Positions 1-7,453 of a stretch of DNA of 64,000 bases are shown here, one piece after another (positions within the stretch are counted from its first letter, which is position 1; the number at the start of each line of letters is the position of its first letter). The notes below the pieces were generated by a model. The model did no database searches. It had not been told where the DNA came from and saw nothing but the letters and a program-made list of their open reading frames with translations. The stretch covers positions 1 to 64,000 of the forward strand of contig CAYTOA010000022.1 of NCBI GenBank assembly GCA_964439265.1, written 5' to 3'. Made by a program: the position numbers and the translations under genes. This DNA is from JAGVPT01 sp964439265. Lineage in GTDB: Bacteria; Bacteroidota; Ignavibacteria; UBA10030; UBA8401.

Positions 1-77
1 AATTATGAATTAAGAATTATGAATTAAGAATTATGGGTTTAGAATTATGGATTTAGAATTATGGATTAAGAATTAGG
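1..77. repeat. Heptanucleotide tandem repeat array
   Basis: Eleven consecutive 7-base units can be read from base 1: AATTATG alternates with AATTAAG, GGTTTAG, GATTTAG or GATTAAG, and the last unit is AATTAGG. It can also be read as five copies of a 14-base unit, the first two identical. It is AT-rich, lies upstream of the DinB-fold gene and may extend to the left of the window. Two more AATTAAG units occur at 3709-3722, after the stop of the actB-like gene. Other arrays with the same period but other sequences lie at 18240, 62344 and 63329. Confidence 0.9.
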
Positions 78-157
78 AAGTATTCGTGGGGGCTAAAATT
101 AAAGACCAAGGCCTAATGGCCAACACCCAACACACTACTCACGGAGGAGAAAATCGA

Positions 158-682
158 ATGCAAGAAACGCCTCAGCAATATACCGCAAGAATTCTCAGCT
201 ACCAGCAAGGGAAGAAGCCGCTGACAATCCTAGGGGGTACTGTGAAGAAGATCGAACGTCTTATCAAAGGCGTACCGAGGAAGAAATTGATGACGAGGCC
301 GGAACCGGCGAAATGGTCTGTCGGTGAAATTCTTGCACACCTGACAGATACTGAACTTGTTTCCGGCTTTCGGATCCGGTTGACGCTGGGGATGAACGGC
401 ACTCCCATTCAGGGCTTTGACCAGGATGTCTGGGCGGAGAAATTCAATTATGGAAAACGTGATCCGGCGACATCGTTAAAAGTATTTCGGGCGCTGCGCG
501 AAAACAATCTTTTGCTTCTGAAGTCGGTCCCAAAAACGATGTGGGAGAATTACGGCATGCATTCGGAACGTGGAATGGAAACTGTTGCGAGACTTACTGA
601 AATGGTTGCGGGACACGATATCAATCACATGGCACAGATTGAAGGAATTGTAAAACGCGGCAAGAAGATTGCCCGAAAATGA
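158..682 (+). CDS. DinB-fold putative metal-dependent hydrolase
   Basis: A 174-residue protein of the DinB/YfiT-like four-helix superfamily. Proteins of this fold usually bind a divalent metal through three histidines, and their substrates (often thiol conjugates) are mostly unknown. The expected histidines are visible: one in the GEILAHL helix about a third of the way in, and two in the C-terminal GHDINHM motif. The ATG at 158 is chosen because GGAGGAGA precedes it by about 7 bases. An in-frame ATG at 86 would add 24 residues of low-complexity character and has no such site. The gene ends 79 bases before the complex III operon, in the place where the pentaheme actA gene might be expected. 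There is no sign that it is functionally tied to respiration. Family assignment is good; function is unknown. Confidence 0.85.
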   Translation: MQETPQQYTARILSYQQGKKPLTILGGTVKKIERLIKGVPRKKLMTRPEPAKWSVGEILAHLTDTELVSGFRIRLTLGMNGTPIQGFDQDVWAEKFNYGKRDPATSLKVFRALRENNLLLLKSVPKTMWENYGMHSERGMETVARLTEMVAGHDINHMAQIEGIVKRGKKIARK

Positions 683-761
683 TTTTCAGGACCGCCGTTG
701 TTTGACGGCCCTGGGCGCAACATACCATGATTAATTGAATCACAAAGGACATTGTTCGTAA

Positions 762-3710
762 ATGGGTTTGCAGCGCAGAGACTTTCTTAAACTTGTAGGG
801 GCAACGACGGTCGCCACGGCACTCCCCGGCTGCGGCATAAAACAGCCGAAGTCGCTGATTCCGTACGTGATTCCGGAGGAAAATATAACTCCTGGGAAAT
901 CGGTATGGTATGCGAGCGTCTGCCAGGAATGTCCGGCGGGATGCGGAGTCTCCGTGCGAGTTCGCGAAGGTCGGGCTGTCAAAGTAGAAGGCAATCCGCT
1001 TCACCCAGTCAACAAGGGAGCGCTGTGTGCCCGGGGGCAGGCATCACTTCATGGATTATACAATCCGGACCGCATTCAACAGCCGTTGAAGAAGAAAGCC
1101 GACGGGACCTGGGAGACACTAAGCTGGGAAGAGGCAGAAAAATATTTTCTCGAAGAGCTGCAGAAGATTCAGAAAAGCGGGCGGGCCGGAGATGTTGTCT
1201 TCATGACACAGCATTTGAGCGGTGCGCTCGACGAACTCATCGATGGTTGGCTGGCCGCGGTCGGGTCAAAGAAGCGTATTCGTTATGAGCCCCTGGCGCA
1301 CGAATCAATCAGGAGGGCGAACGAATTGATGTTTGGCGTCGGTCAGGTGCCCGTCTACAATTTCGCGGAAGCCGAAACGGTGATGGCCTTCGGGGCTGAT
1401 TTCTTGGAAACGTGGATTTCTCCTGTCGAGTTCACAAAAGGGTTTACGAAACATCGCGGGTTCAAGAACGGGAAACGAGGAACGTTTTATTTTGTCGGTC
1501 CCCGTTTATCGATGACTGCCACGAATGCGGATGAATGGCTTTCCGTCAATCCCGGCACTGAAGGGATATTCGCTCTTGGCCTTGTGAAAGTTATTCTGGA
1601 CAACAAAGCGGCAACCGGAATTTCAACGACCGACGAAGAGCGCGTTGCGGCCATGGTGAGCGCCTATTCACTCAGTGAAGTTGAGAAAGCGACCGGCATA
1701 CCATCAGAAAAAATTGTGAATACCGGCCTGGCGTTTGCCAAAGCCAAATCCAGCCTCGCAGTTGCCGGCGGAACAATGATTGAAGGAGGTGATGGCGCCG
1801 CGGTCATTGCTGCCGTGAATTTACTCAATTATGTTTGCGGCAACGTTGGGAGGACGATCACATTCAACAATTTCGTCATCTCGCGATTGGATTCGTACGT
1901 CAATCTCGCGAATCTTGTCGATGAGATAAATCTGGAGAAAGTATCTGCTCTCATTGTTGCCGACGTGAATCCGGTATTCAGCACGCCGCAAAGTCTTGAA
2001 TTTGATCAGGCGATGAAGAGGATCCCGTTCACGGTCAGCCTTTCCAGTTTCATGACGGAAACCTCGGCGCTCGCAACTCTCATCCTTCCGACACACTCAC
2101 CGATGGAATGTTGGGGCGATACAGAAACGGAAACTGGCGTATATGGACTGATGCAGCCTGCGATGCAGCCGGTATTCAAGACAAAGATGCTCGGTGATAT
2201 TCTTCTTGAATCCGGAAAGAAGTTGAGCAAGCCTCAGGACTTCAGCGCTCCCACGATGTATGATTATGTGCGCGAACGATGGAAAGCAATTCAAAAGAGG
2301 TCAGGCGATAAGACTGATTTTGAAAACTTCTGGATAGAGAGTTTAGCGCGCGGCGGCTATTGGGATAAACCAAACGCCAAAAACCAATTGTTCAAACTCA
2401 TTCCGACCTTCAGCGGCGCGATCTTTTCTCGGATGAAACCTGTCGACTCTGAGCCGGGAAAGAACTTCGCCCTCATCGTTTATCCTTCGCTTAGTCACTA
2501 TGACGGACGAGGCGCTAACCGCCCATGGCTTCAGGAACTTCCTGATCCCATGATGATGAATGTGTGGGATTCGTGGGTGGAGATCCACCCGCAGGATGCT
2601 GCGGCGGCAGGAATTGCAACCGGCGACGCGGTTCAAATCTCGTCCCCCTATGGTCAGTTCGACCTGCCGGCTCAGGTTTCAACGGTTGTGAAACCTGGTG
2701 TTGTTGCTATTCCGATCGGTCAGGGGCATACGTCCTACGGCAGGTACGCCAGCAACGTCGGCAGCAATCCGATTGACTTGCTCGACCCGAAGCCTTCCGA
2801 ACGAACCGGTGGTCTTGAATGGGCAGGAATGAAGGTCGAGCTGCTGAAGAAATCGGACCGGCTCGTGTTAGCTTCCGTTTCCGGGAGCGACACTCAGCAC
2901 GAAAGGGGAATTGTTCAGAGCGTGCCTCTTGACGCATTGGTAGAGACTCGCACACCAGCAGCCGAGGTGCAAAAGAAAGAAGAAGCTCTTTCGATGTATG
3001 CCGACCACGAGCATCCCAAACACCGCTGGGGAATGACGATCGACGTTGACAAGTGCACCGGCTGCAGCGCATGCGTCACAGCGTGTTATGCTGAAAATAA
3101 CATCCCGATCGTCGGCAAAGAAGAAGTTGCCGTCGGACGGGAAATGGCGTGGATTCGGATCGAGCGGTATTTTGACGAACACAGTTCGACCCCGCACGCC
3201 GATTTTGCACCGATGCTCTGCCAGCAATGCGACGATGCTCCATGCGAAACGGTGTGTCCGGTCTATGCGGCATACCACACGGAGGAGGGTCTGAACGGGC
3301 AAGTCTACAATCGCTGCATCGGTACCCGGTACTGCGCAAACAATTGTCCGTACAAGGTTCGGCGTTTCAATTGGTTCGAGGCACAATGGGTGGAGCCGCT
3401 CAACTGGCAGCTGAATCCCGATGTAACCGTCCGAAGCAAAGGCGTGATGGAGAAGTGTACGTTCTGCGTTCAGCGAATCAGTGATGGAAAGAATACCGCA
3501 AGAAACGAAGGCCGCCCGGTTCGCGATGGTGAAATTATTCCGGCGTGTGCACAGACGTGCCCTGCCGAAGCCATTACCTTTGGCGATCTGAAGGATACGA
3601 TCAGCGCTGTCTCAAAACTGATCGCTGAAGAAGACCAGCGGGATTACAAAGTGCTGGAGGAATTGAATACACGTCCTGCGGTGACGTATTTGAAAGCGAT
3701 CGAAAGATAA
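762..3710 (+). CDS. actB: Alternative complex III subunit ActB (molybdopterin-oxidoreductase-like/Fe-S fusion)
   Basis: A 982-residue periplasmic subunit of the quinol:electron-acceptor oxidoreductase that replaces bc1. It begins with a twin-arginine leader (RRDFLK at residues 5-10) and a lipobox-like LPGC ending at Cys24. Residues of about 50-700 form the molybdopterin-oxidoreductase-like domain and keep four cysteines (C54, C57, C61, C89) in the spacing used for a 4Fe-4S cluster. From about residue 755 there is a PsrB/NrfC-like ferredoxin domain with four Cys clusters, starting at C765 (CTGCSAC). The third group reads CIGTRYC around C852, with Thr in place of one Cys, which in this family points to a 3Fe-4S cluster. 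Known ActB proteins carry no molybdenum. The gene is followed by actC after 66 bases. It could be confused with formate or polysulfide reductase subunits, but the neighbours settle it. Confidence 0.93.
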   Translation: MGLQRRDFLKLVGATTVATALPGCGIKQPKSLIPYVIPEENITPGKSVWYASVCQECPAGCGVSVRVREGRAVKVEGNPLHPVNKGALCARGQASLHGLYNPDRIQQPLKKKADGTWETLSWEEAEKYFLEELQKIQKSGRAGDVVFMTQHLSGALDELIDGWLAAVGSKKRIRYEPLAHESIRRANELMFGVGQVPVYNFAEAETVMAFGADFLETWISPVEFTKGFTKHRGFKNGKRGTFYFVGPRLSMTATNADEWLSVNPGTEGIFALGLVKVILDNKAATGISTTDEERVAAMVSAYSLSEVEKATGIPSEKIVNTGLAFAKAKSSLAVAGGTMIEGGDGAAVIAAVNLLNYVCGNVGRTITFNNFVISRLDSYVNLANLVDEINLEKVSALIVADVNPVFSTPQSLEFDQAMKRIPFTVSLSSFMTETSALATLILPTHSPMECWGDTETETGVYGLMQPAMQPVFKTKMLGDILLESGKKLSKPQDFSAPTMYDYVRERWKAIQKRSGDKTDFENFWIESLARGGYWDKPNAKNQLFKLIPTFSGAIFSRMKPVDSEPGKNFALIVYPSLSHYDGRGANRPWLQELPDPMMMNVWDSWVEIHPQDAAAAGIATGDAVQISSPYGQFDLPAQVSTVVKPGVVAIPIGQGHTSYGRYASNVGSNPIDLLDPKPSERTGGLEWAGMKVELLKKSDRLVLASVSGSDTQHERGIVQSVPLDALVETRTPAAEVQKKEEALSMYADHEHPKHRWGMTIDVDKCTGCSACVTACYAENNIPIVGKEEVAVGREMAWIRIERYFDEHSSTPHADFAPMLCQQCDDAPCETVCPVYAAYHTEEGLNGQVYNRCIGTRYCANNCPYKVRRFNWFEAQWVEPLNWQLNPDVTVRSKGVMEKCTFCVQRISDGKNTARNEGRPVRDGEIIPACAQTCPAEAITFGDLKDTISAVSKLIAEEDQRDYKVLEELNTRPAVTYLKAIER

Positions 3711-3776
3711 TTAAGAATTAAGATAGCTTCAAGAGAAATTGAATGGTAAGAGTGCAAGTGGATCGACCTATAACTT

Positions 3777-5102
3777 ATGACTGAAGACTTCAAACTTAAC
3801 TATACTGAAACGGACATCGACCTGATGCAGTCGCTCAAGAAACCGGGCAAAGGCTATTGGGTTCTGTTGACGTTTCTTTTCTTGTTGATTTGCGCCGGCG
3901 GCTATGCCTGGGGTGTGCAAATCGCCAACGGCATCGGCGAGGCGGGAAAGAACAACCCTGTCGGCTGGGCCATGTATATCGCCACGTTCGTCTTTTGGGT
4001 CGGCATCGCTCACTCCGGTACGCTCATCTCTGCCATCTTATTTTTGTTCCGTGTAAAATGGCGGGCCGCTGTTTATCGCAGCGCCGAGGCGGTCACTATT
4101 TTCGGGCTCGCGACGGCGGGATTGTTTCCGTTCATCCACCTCGGAAGAGTGTGGGTAGCGCATTGGATCCTCCCCATTCCGAATTTCGGCGGACTCTGGC
4201 CCAATTTCCGCTCGCCGCTGGCCTGGGATGTTCTTGCGATCACAACCTATCTCACCGCGAGCACGTTGTTCTTTGCTTTGGGAATGATGCCCGATGTTGC
4301 GATCGTCCGCGACAAGACGAGCGGGTGGAGGAAAAAAGTGTACGGCCTACTTGCGATGGGCTGGCAGGGAAGCGATAACCAATGGCGGCATTACACTGCG
4401 GCATACGTGTTCCTCGCCGCCCTTTCTACGCCGCTCGTCATATCCGTCCACAGCATCGTGTCGTGGGATTTTGCGATGAGCGTGATTCCAGGATGGCACA
4501 GCACGATCTTTGCACCGTATTTTGTTGCTGGCGCCATCCATTCCGGTTTGGGCATGGTCGTGCTGCTGCTTGTGCCGATGAGAAAGGCTTTCAAGATCGA
4601 AAAGTATATTACGATTCATCATCTTGAAAGCCTCGCCAAGTTCATGATCTTCACCGCCCTCATCGTCGGCTTTGCGTATTCGATCGAATTGTTCATTGCG
4701 TGGTACAGCGGGAACCAATTCGAGCGCGCGATTTTTATCTACCGGATGACGGGCGATTACGCCTGGGCATTCTGGCTGCTGATCACGACCAACGTCGCCG
4801 TTCCGATGCTCCTCTGGTCAAAAAATATTCGAACGAGCGTGCCTTGGCTTGTAGGAATTTGCATATCAGTTGAGATAGGGATGTGGCTGGAACGATTTAT
4901 TATCATCGTCACATCCCTTGCCCACGATTATTTGCCGTACGCATGGGGCATCTACAAGCCGACGCTCGTGGATAGCTTTATCGTTGTCGGGAGCTTTGCG
5001 TGGTTTTTCTTTCTCTTCATAGTGTTTTCAAAGACCCTTCCCGTCGTTTCAATGTGGGAAGTGAAAGAACAGATCGAACCGCCAATGAAAGAGCAGCCGT
5101 AA
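3777..5102 (+). CDS. actC: Alternative complex III subunit ActC (NrfD-like quinol-binding membrane protein)
   Basis: A 441-residue polytopic membrane protein of the NrfD/PsrC family. It has about ten hydrophobic helices, starting at residue 25, and a short soluble N-terminus. In alternative complex III, ActC carries the quinol site and passes electrons to the Fe-S clusters of ActB. The helix containing GIAHSGTLISAILFL and the later WHSTIFAPYFVAGAIHSG segment are typical of this family. The stop codon TAA overlaps the ATG of actD by one base (TAATG), which suggests translational coupling. The 66 bases between actB and this gene include a trace of the heptamer repeat (two AATTAAG units just after the actB stop). 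The assignment is firm from both sequence and context. Confidence 0.93.
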   Translation: MTEDFKLNYTETDIDLMQSLKKPGKGYWVLLTFLFLLICAGGYAWGVQIANGIGEAGKNNPVGWAMYIATFVFWVGIAHSGTLISAILFLFRVKWRAAVYRSAEAVTIFGLATAGLFPFIHLGRVWVAHWILPIPNFGGLWPNFRSPLAWDVLAITTYLTASTLFFALGMMPDVAIVRDKTSGWRKKVYGLLAMGWQGSDNQWRHYTAAYVFLAALSTPLVISVHSIVSWDFAMSVIPGWHSTIFAPYFVAGAIHSGLGMVVLLLVPMRKAFKIEKYITIHHLESLAKFMIFTALIVGFAYSIELFIAWYSGNQFERAIFIYRMTGDYAWAFWLLITTNVAVPMLLWSKNIRTSVPWLVGICISVEIGMWLERFIIIVTSLAHDYLPYAWGIYKPTLVDSFIVVGSFAWFFFLFIVFSKTLPVVSMWEVKEQIEPPMKEQP

Positions 5103-5623
5103 TGCCGATGCCGACCCAAACATATCGCTTCGGCATCTTTGGGCATCTCGATACCTGCCTTGCCGTCATCAAACAATTGCCGGCAGAAGGCTTCAAAGAG
5201 ATCGAGGTCTATTCTCCAACGCCCGATCATGCAATCGCTCACGCGCTCCATAGAAAGCCCAGCCAGGTCCGCGTCTTTACGCTCTTGGGAGGATTGACCG
5301 GATTACTCACCGGATGGGCTGTGACGATCGGTTCGACGATGCTTTATCCCATTATTGTGGGGGGGAAACCGATTATCTCAATTCCTCCGTTTGGCGTCGT
5401 CGCGTATATCACCACCATTCTCTTTGGAACAATCGCCACATTCATCGGATTTCTGGTCAACGCGCGCATGCCTCAGGTCAAAATTGTCGAAGGATATGAT
5501 GAACGTCTTTCGTCCGACCACTACGGAGTGCTGGCGTACTGTCTGCCGGAAGACGTGGTGAAACTTGAAAAACTTCTGAAGCACTTGGGAGCGGAGACCG
5601 TTACCCGATCACAGGGACTGTAA
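5102..5623 (+). CDS. actD: Alternative complex III subunit ActD (DUF3341)
   Basis: A 173-residue protein of the DUF3341 family, the small membrane-anchoring subunit of alternative complex III. The soluble N-terminal part (YRFGIFGHLDTC, then a ferredoxin-like fold) is followed by two membrane helices at roughly residues 58-80 and 92-118 and a short soluble tail. The start is the ATG sharing one base with the actC stop; a longer in-frame reading would lie inside actC and is not credible. The stop is immediately followed by the TTG start of actE. DUF3341 occurs almost only in alternative complex III and related operons, so it is good support for the whole assignment. Confidence 0.92.
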   Translation: MPMPTQTYRFGIFGHLDTCLAVIKQLPAEGFKEIEVYSPTPDHAIAHALHRKPSQVRVFTLLGGLTGLLTGWAVTIGSTMLYPIIVGGKPIISIPPFGVVAYITTILFGTIATFIGFLVNARMPQVKIVEGYDERLSSDHYGVLAYCLPEDVVKLEKLLKHLGAETVTRSQGL

Positions 5624-6151
5624 TTGAGAAATCTTCATTCGACATATTGGTTTGCTGAATTCTTCGCTGCCGCTCTTCTTTTCATGACGTTATTCGCCGG
5701 ATGCGAGAGCGAACAACCGGGCGAGCAGACGGAATACCGTACGGACATGTATTACCAGCCGTCGTTCAAGCCGCAGGAAGACCCCATTCTGCACGCAGCG
5801 GGAACGGTCCCGATGTCCGGTTATGAGCCCGCGATCAAAGATTCGATTAAGGCAGCAAAATTGAAGAATCCATTCCTGTTCACGCGGACATCCGAAGACA
5901 CCGGAAAATTTTTGTTTAACACGTATTGTTCCGTCTGCCACGGAGTAGCTGCAAAGGGCGACGGGCTGGTAGCGCCGAAATTTCAGACACCGCCGGACCT
6001 CACGGCACCTCTTTATAAAATGGCTCCGGACGGTTATATTTACTTTGTGATCCGCAAAGGACATAATATCATGCCATCGTATTATGAACATACAACCCAG
6101 CGGGAACGATGGCTCATCGTAGCGCATTTACGGAGACTGCAGCTGCAATGA
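5624..6151 (+). CDS. actE: Alternative complex III monoheme cytochrome c lipoprotein ActE
   Basis: A 175-residue c-type cytochrome. It starts with TTG directly after the actD stop; no better start is available without losing the signal peptide. Residues 1-27 form a lipoprotein signal ending in the lipobox LFAGC (Cys27). The single heme site is CSVCH (C102, C105, H106), and Met150 in the HNIMPSY motif is the likely sixth ligand. In this complex the monoheme subunit relays electrons from the Fe-S/heme core to the next acceptor, usually a heme-copper oxidase. The stop overlaps the start of actF (ATGA). Since actA, which normally supplies five hemes, is not in the cluster, this is the only heme c protein visible in the operon. 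Confidence 0.92.
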   Translation: MRNLHSTYWFAEFFAAALLFMTLFAGCESEQPGEQTEYRTDMYYQPSFKPQEDPILHAAGTVPMSGYEPAIKDSIKAAKLKNPFLFTRTSEDTGKFLFNTYCSVCHGVAAKGDGLVAPKFQTPPDLTAPLYKMAPDGYIYFVIRKGHNIMPSYYEHTTQRERWLIVAHLRRLQLQ

Positions 6152-7362
6152 CCGATCCTCCGATGACATTCCCTGCGCAAGAACTCTCACAGCGAGTCCG
6201 AAATACGCTTTGGACGTTCGTTCTGATAGGAGCCGCCGCGTTTGCCGCGTCTCTTGTCCTTGGATATGCACAGCGCGCATGGCAAATTTATTATGTCAAT
6301 TTTGTTTTCTGGACTGCGATCGCACAGGGCGGAGTTGCATTTTCTGCCGCATACCGTATGACGAACGGCACATGGGGCGAGCCGTTTCGCCGCACCGGTG
6401 AGGCGATGGTAAGTTTTCTTCCGGTAAGCTTCATTCTTTTTATCGGCGTATTTTTCGGACGTTCGGAGATCTATCCGTGGCTGCACGTATCAACCGGAAA
6501 AGAATCGTGGTTAAACACACCCTTTTTCTTCGCGCGTGATGCGGTTGTCTTCTTGTTTATGATGTGGCTGAGCTACAGGTATGTCCGGACATCTCTTCGC
6601 CCCGAAGTCGGTCGATACCGGGTGCGCGTCCCGGAAAAATTCCGGAGCTTCATCGGACGACTCACGCGCGATTGGGCGGGAGACGAAGTGGAAGCCGTCA
6701 AAAGCAGATCGTCGCTGGCAAAACTTGTGCCGGCGCTTTTGATCGCATTTGCCGTTTCGTACACACTTCTCGGATTTGACCTCTTGATGTCGCTTTCGCC
6801 GCAGTGGTACAGTACGTTGTACGGTTGGCTTTTCTTTCTCCACGGCTTTTACGGAGCGCTTTGCGTTATCACTATTCTCGCGATCGCGGCACGAAAGGCC
6901 TTTGCGCTTGAAGCCGGATTCAGAACGAGTCAGTTCCATGACCTCGGAAGATTGGTCATGGGTTTCTGCATGTTGTCCGGAGGATTCTATTGGTCGCAAT
7001 ATCTCGTGATATGGTACGGCAACCTCACGGAAGAAATTCCGTACCTCCTCATTCGCTTTCACAGTCCGCTCTGGGCGCCCTTTACCTGGTATTACATCAT
7101 CTTCGCCTTCTTTTTCCCCCTCGCAATCTTCCTCAGCAGGCGCGCGAAAGAAAGACCGGCAGTTCTTGTTTCCGTTGCATCAATCATTCTTTCGGCGTTG
7201 TTCGTCGAACGGTTCATCGCGGTAGCGCCGTTCTTATGGCATGAATCGAATCTGCCCTTTGGCATTCTGGAGCTATTGGTTACTCTCGCGTTTGCAGCAG
7301 GCTTCGCGCTGGCATGGTTCAGCTTTATATCGATGGTCCCCTTGGTCTCAAAGAAGGTGTGA
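6148..7362 (+). CDS. actF: Alternative complex III subunit ActF (NrfD-like membrane protein)
   Basis: A 404-residue polytopic membrane protein, a second and more divergent member of the NrfD/PsrC superfamily, with about ten hydrophobic helices. In solved complexes ActF packs against ActC and is thought to take part in proton movement. The start is the ATG at 6148, which overlaps the actE stop in an ATGA arrangement; an upstream in-frame ATG at 6109 would lie within actE. Motifs such as FVFWTAIAQGGVAFSAAYR in helix 2 and QWYSTLYGWLFFLHGFYG in a central helix mirror those in ActC (FVFWVGIAHSG, WHSTIFAPYFVAGAIHSG). This is consistent with an ancient duplication. It is the last act gene; 91 bases separate it from the copper ATPase. 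Confidence 0.9.
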   Translation: MTDPPMTFPAQELSQRVRNTLWTFVLIGAAAFAASLVLGYAQRAWQIYYVNFVFWTAIAQGGVAFSAAYRMTNGTWGEPFRRTGEAMVSFLPVSFILFIGVFFGRSEIYPWLHVSTGKESWLNTPFFFARDAVVFLFMMWLSYRYVRTSLRPEVGRYRVRVPEKFRSFIGRLTRDWAGDEVEAVKSRSSLAKLVPALLIAFAVSYTLLGFDLLMSLSPQWYSTLYGWLFFLHGFYGALCVITILAIAARKAFALEAGFRTSQFHDLGRLVMGFCMLSGGFYWSQYLVIWYGNLTEEIPYLLIRFHSPLWAPFTWYYIIFAFFFPLAIFLSRRAKERPAVLVSVASIILSALFVERFIAVAPFLWHESNLPFGILELLVTLAFAAGFALAWFSFISMVPLVSKKV

Positions 7363-7453
7363 ACCGCAAAGGTTCGAAGAGAGCCAAAAAGATTATTGTG
7401 CTTAATCCCTCTTACTGTTTTCTTTTCAATTCTTACTATTTACGCTCTTGAGC

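Noticed and set aside
1..77. Possible CRISPR-like repeat array
   Set aside because: The units are 7 bases long with no spacers and no cas genes are in the window; it is a simple tandem repeat.
762..3710. Formate dehydrogenase or polysulfide reductase catalytic subunit
   Set aside because: The fusion of molybdopterin-like and Fe-S parts in one chain, followed by NrfD, DUF3341, monoheme cytochrome and second NrfD genes, is specific for alternative complex III.
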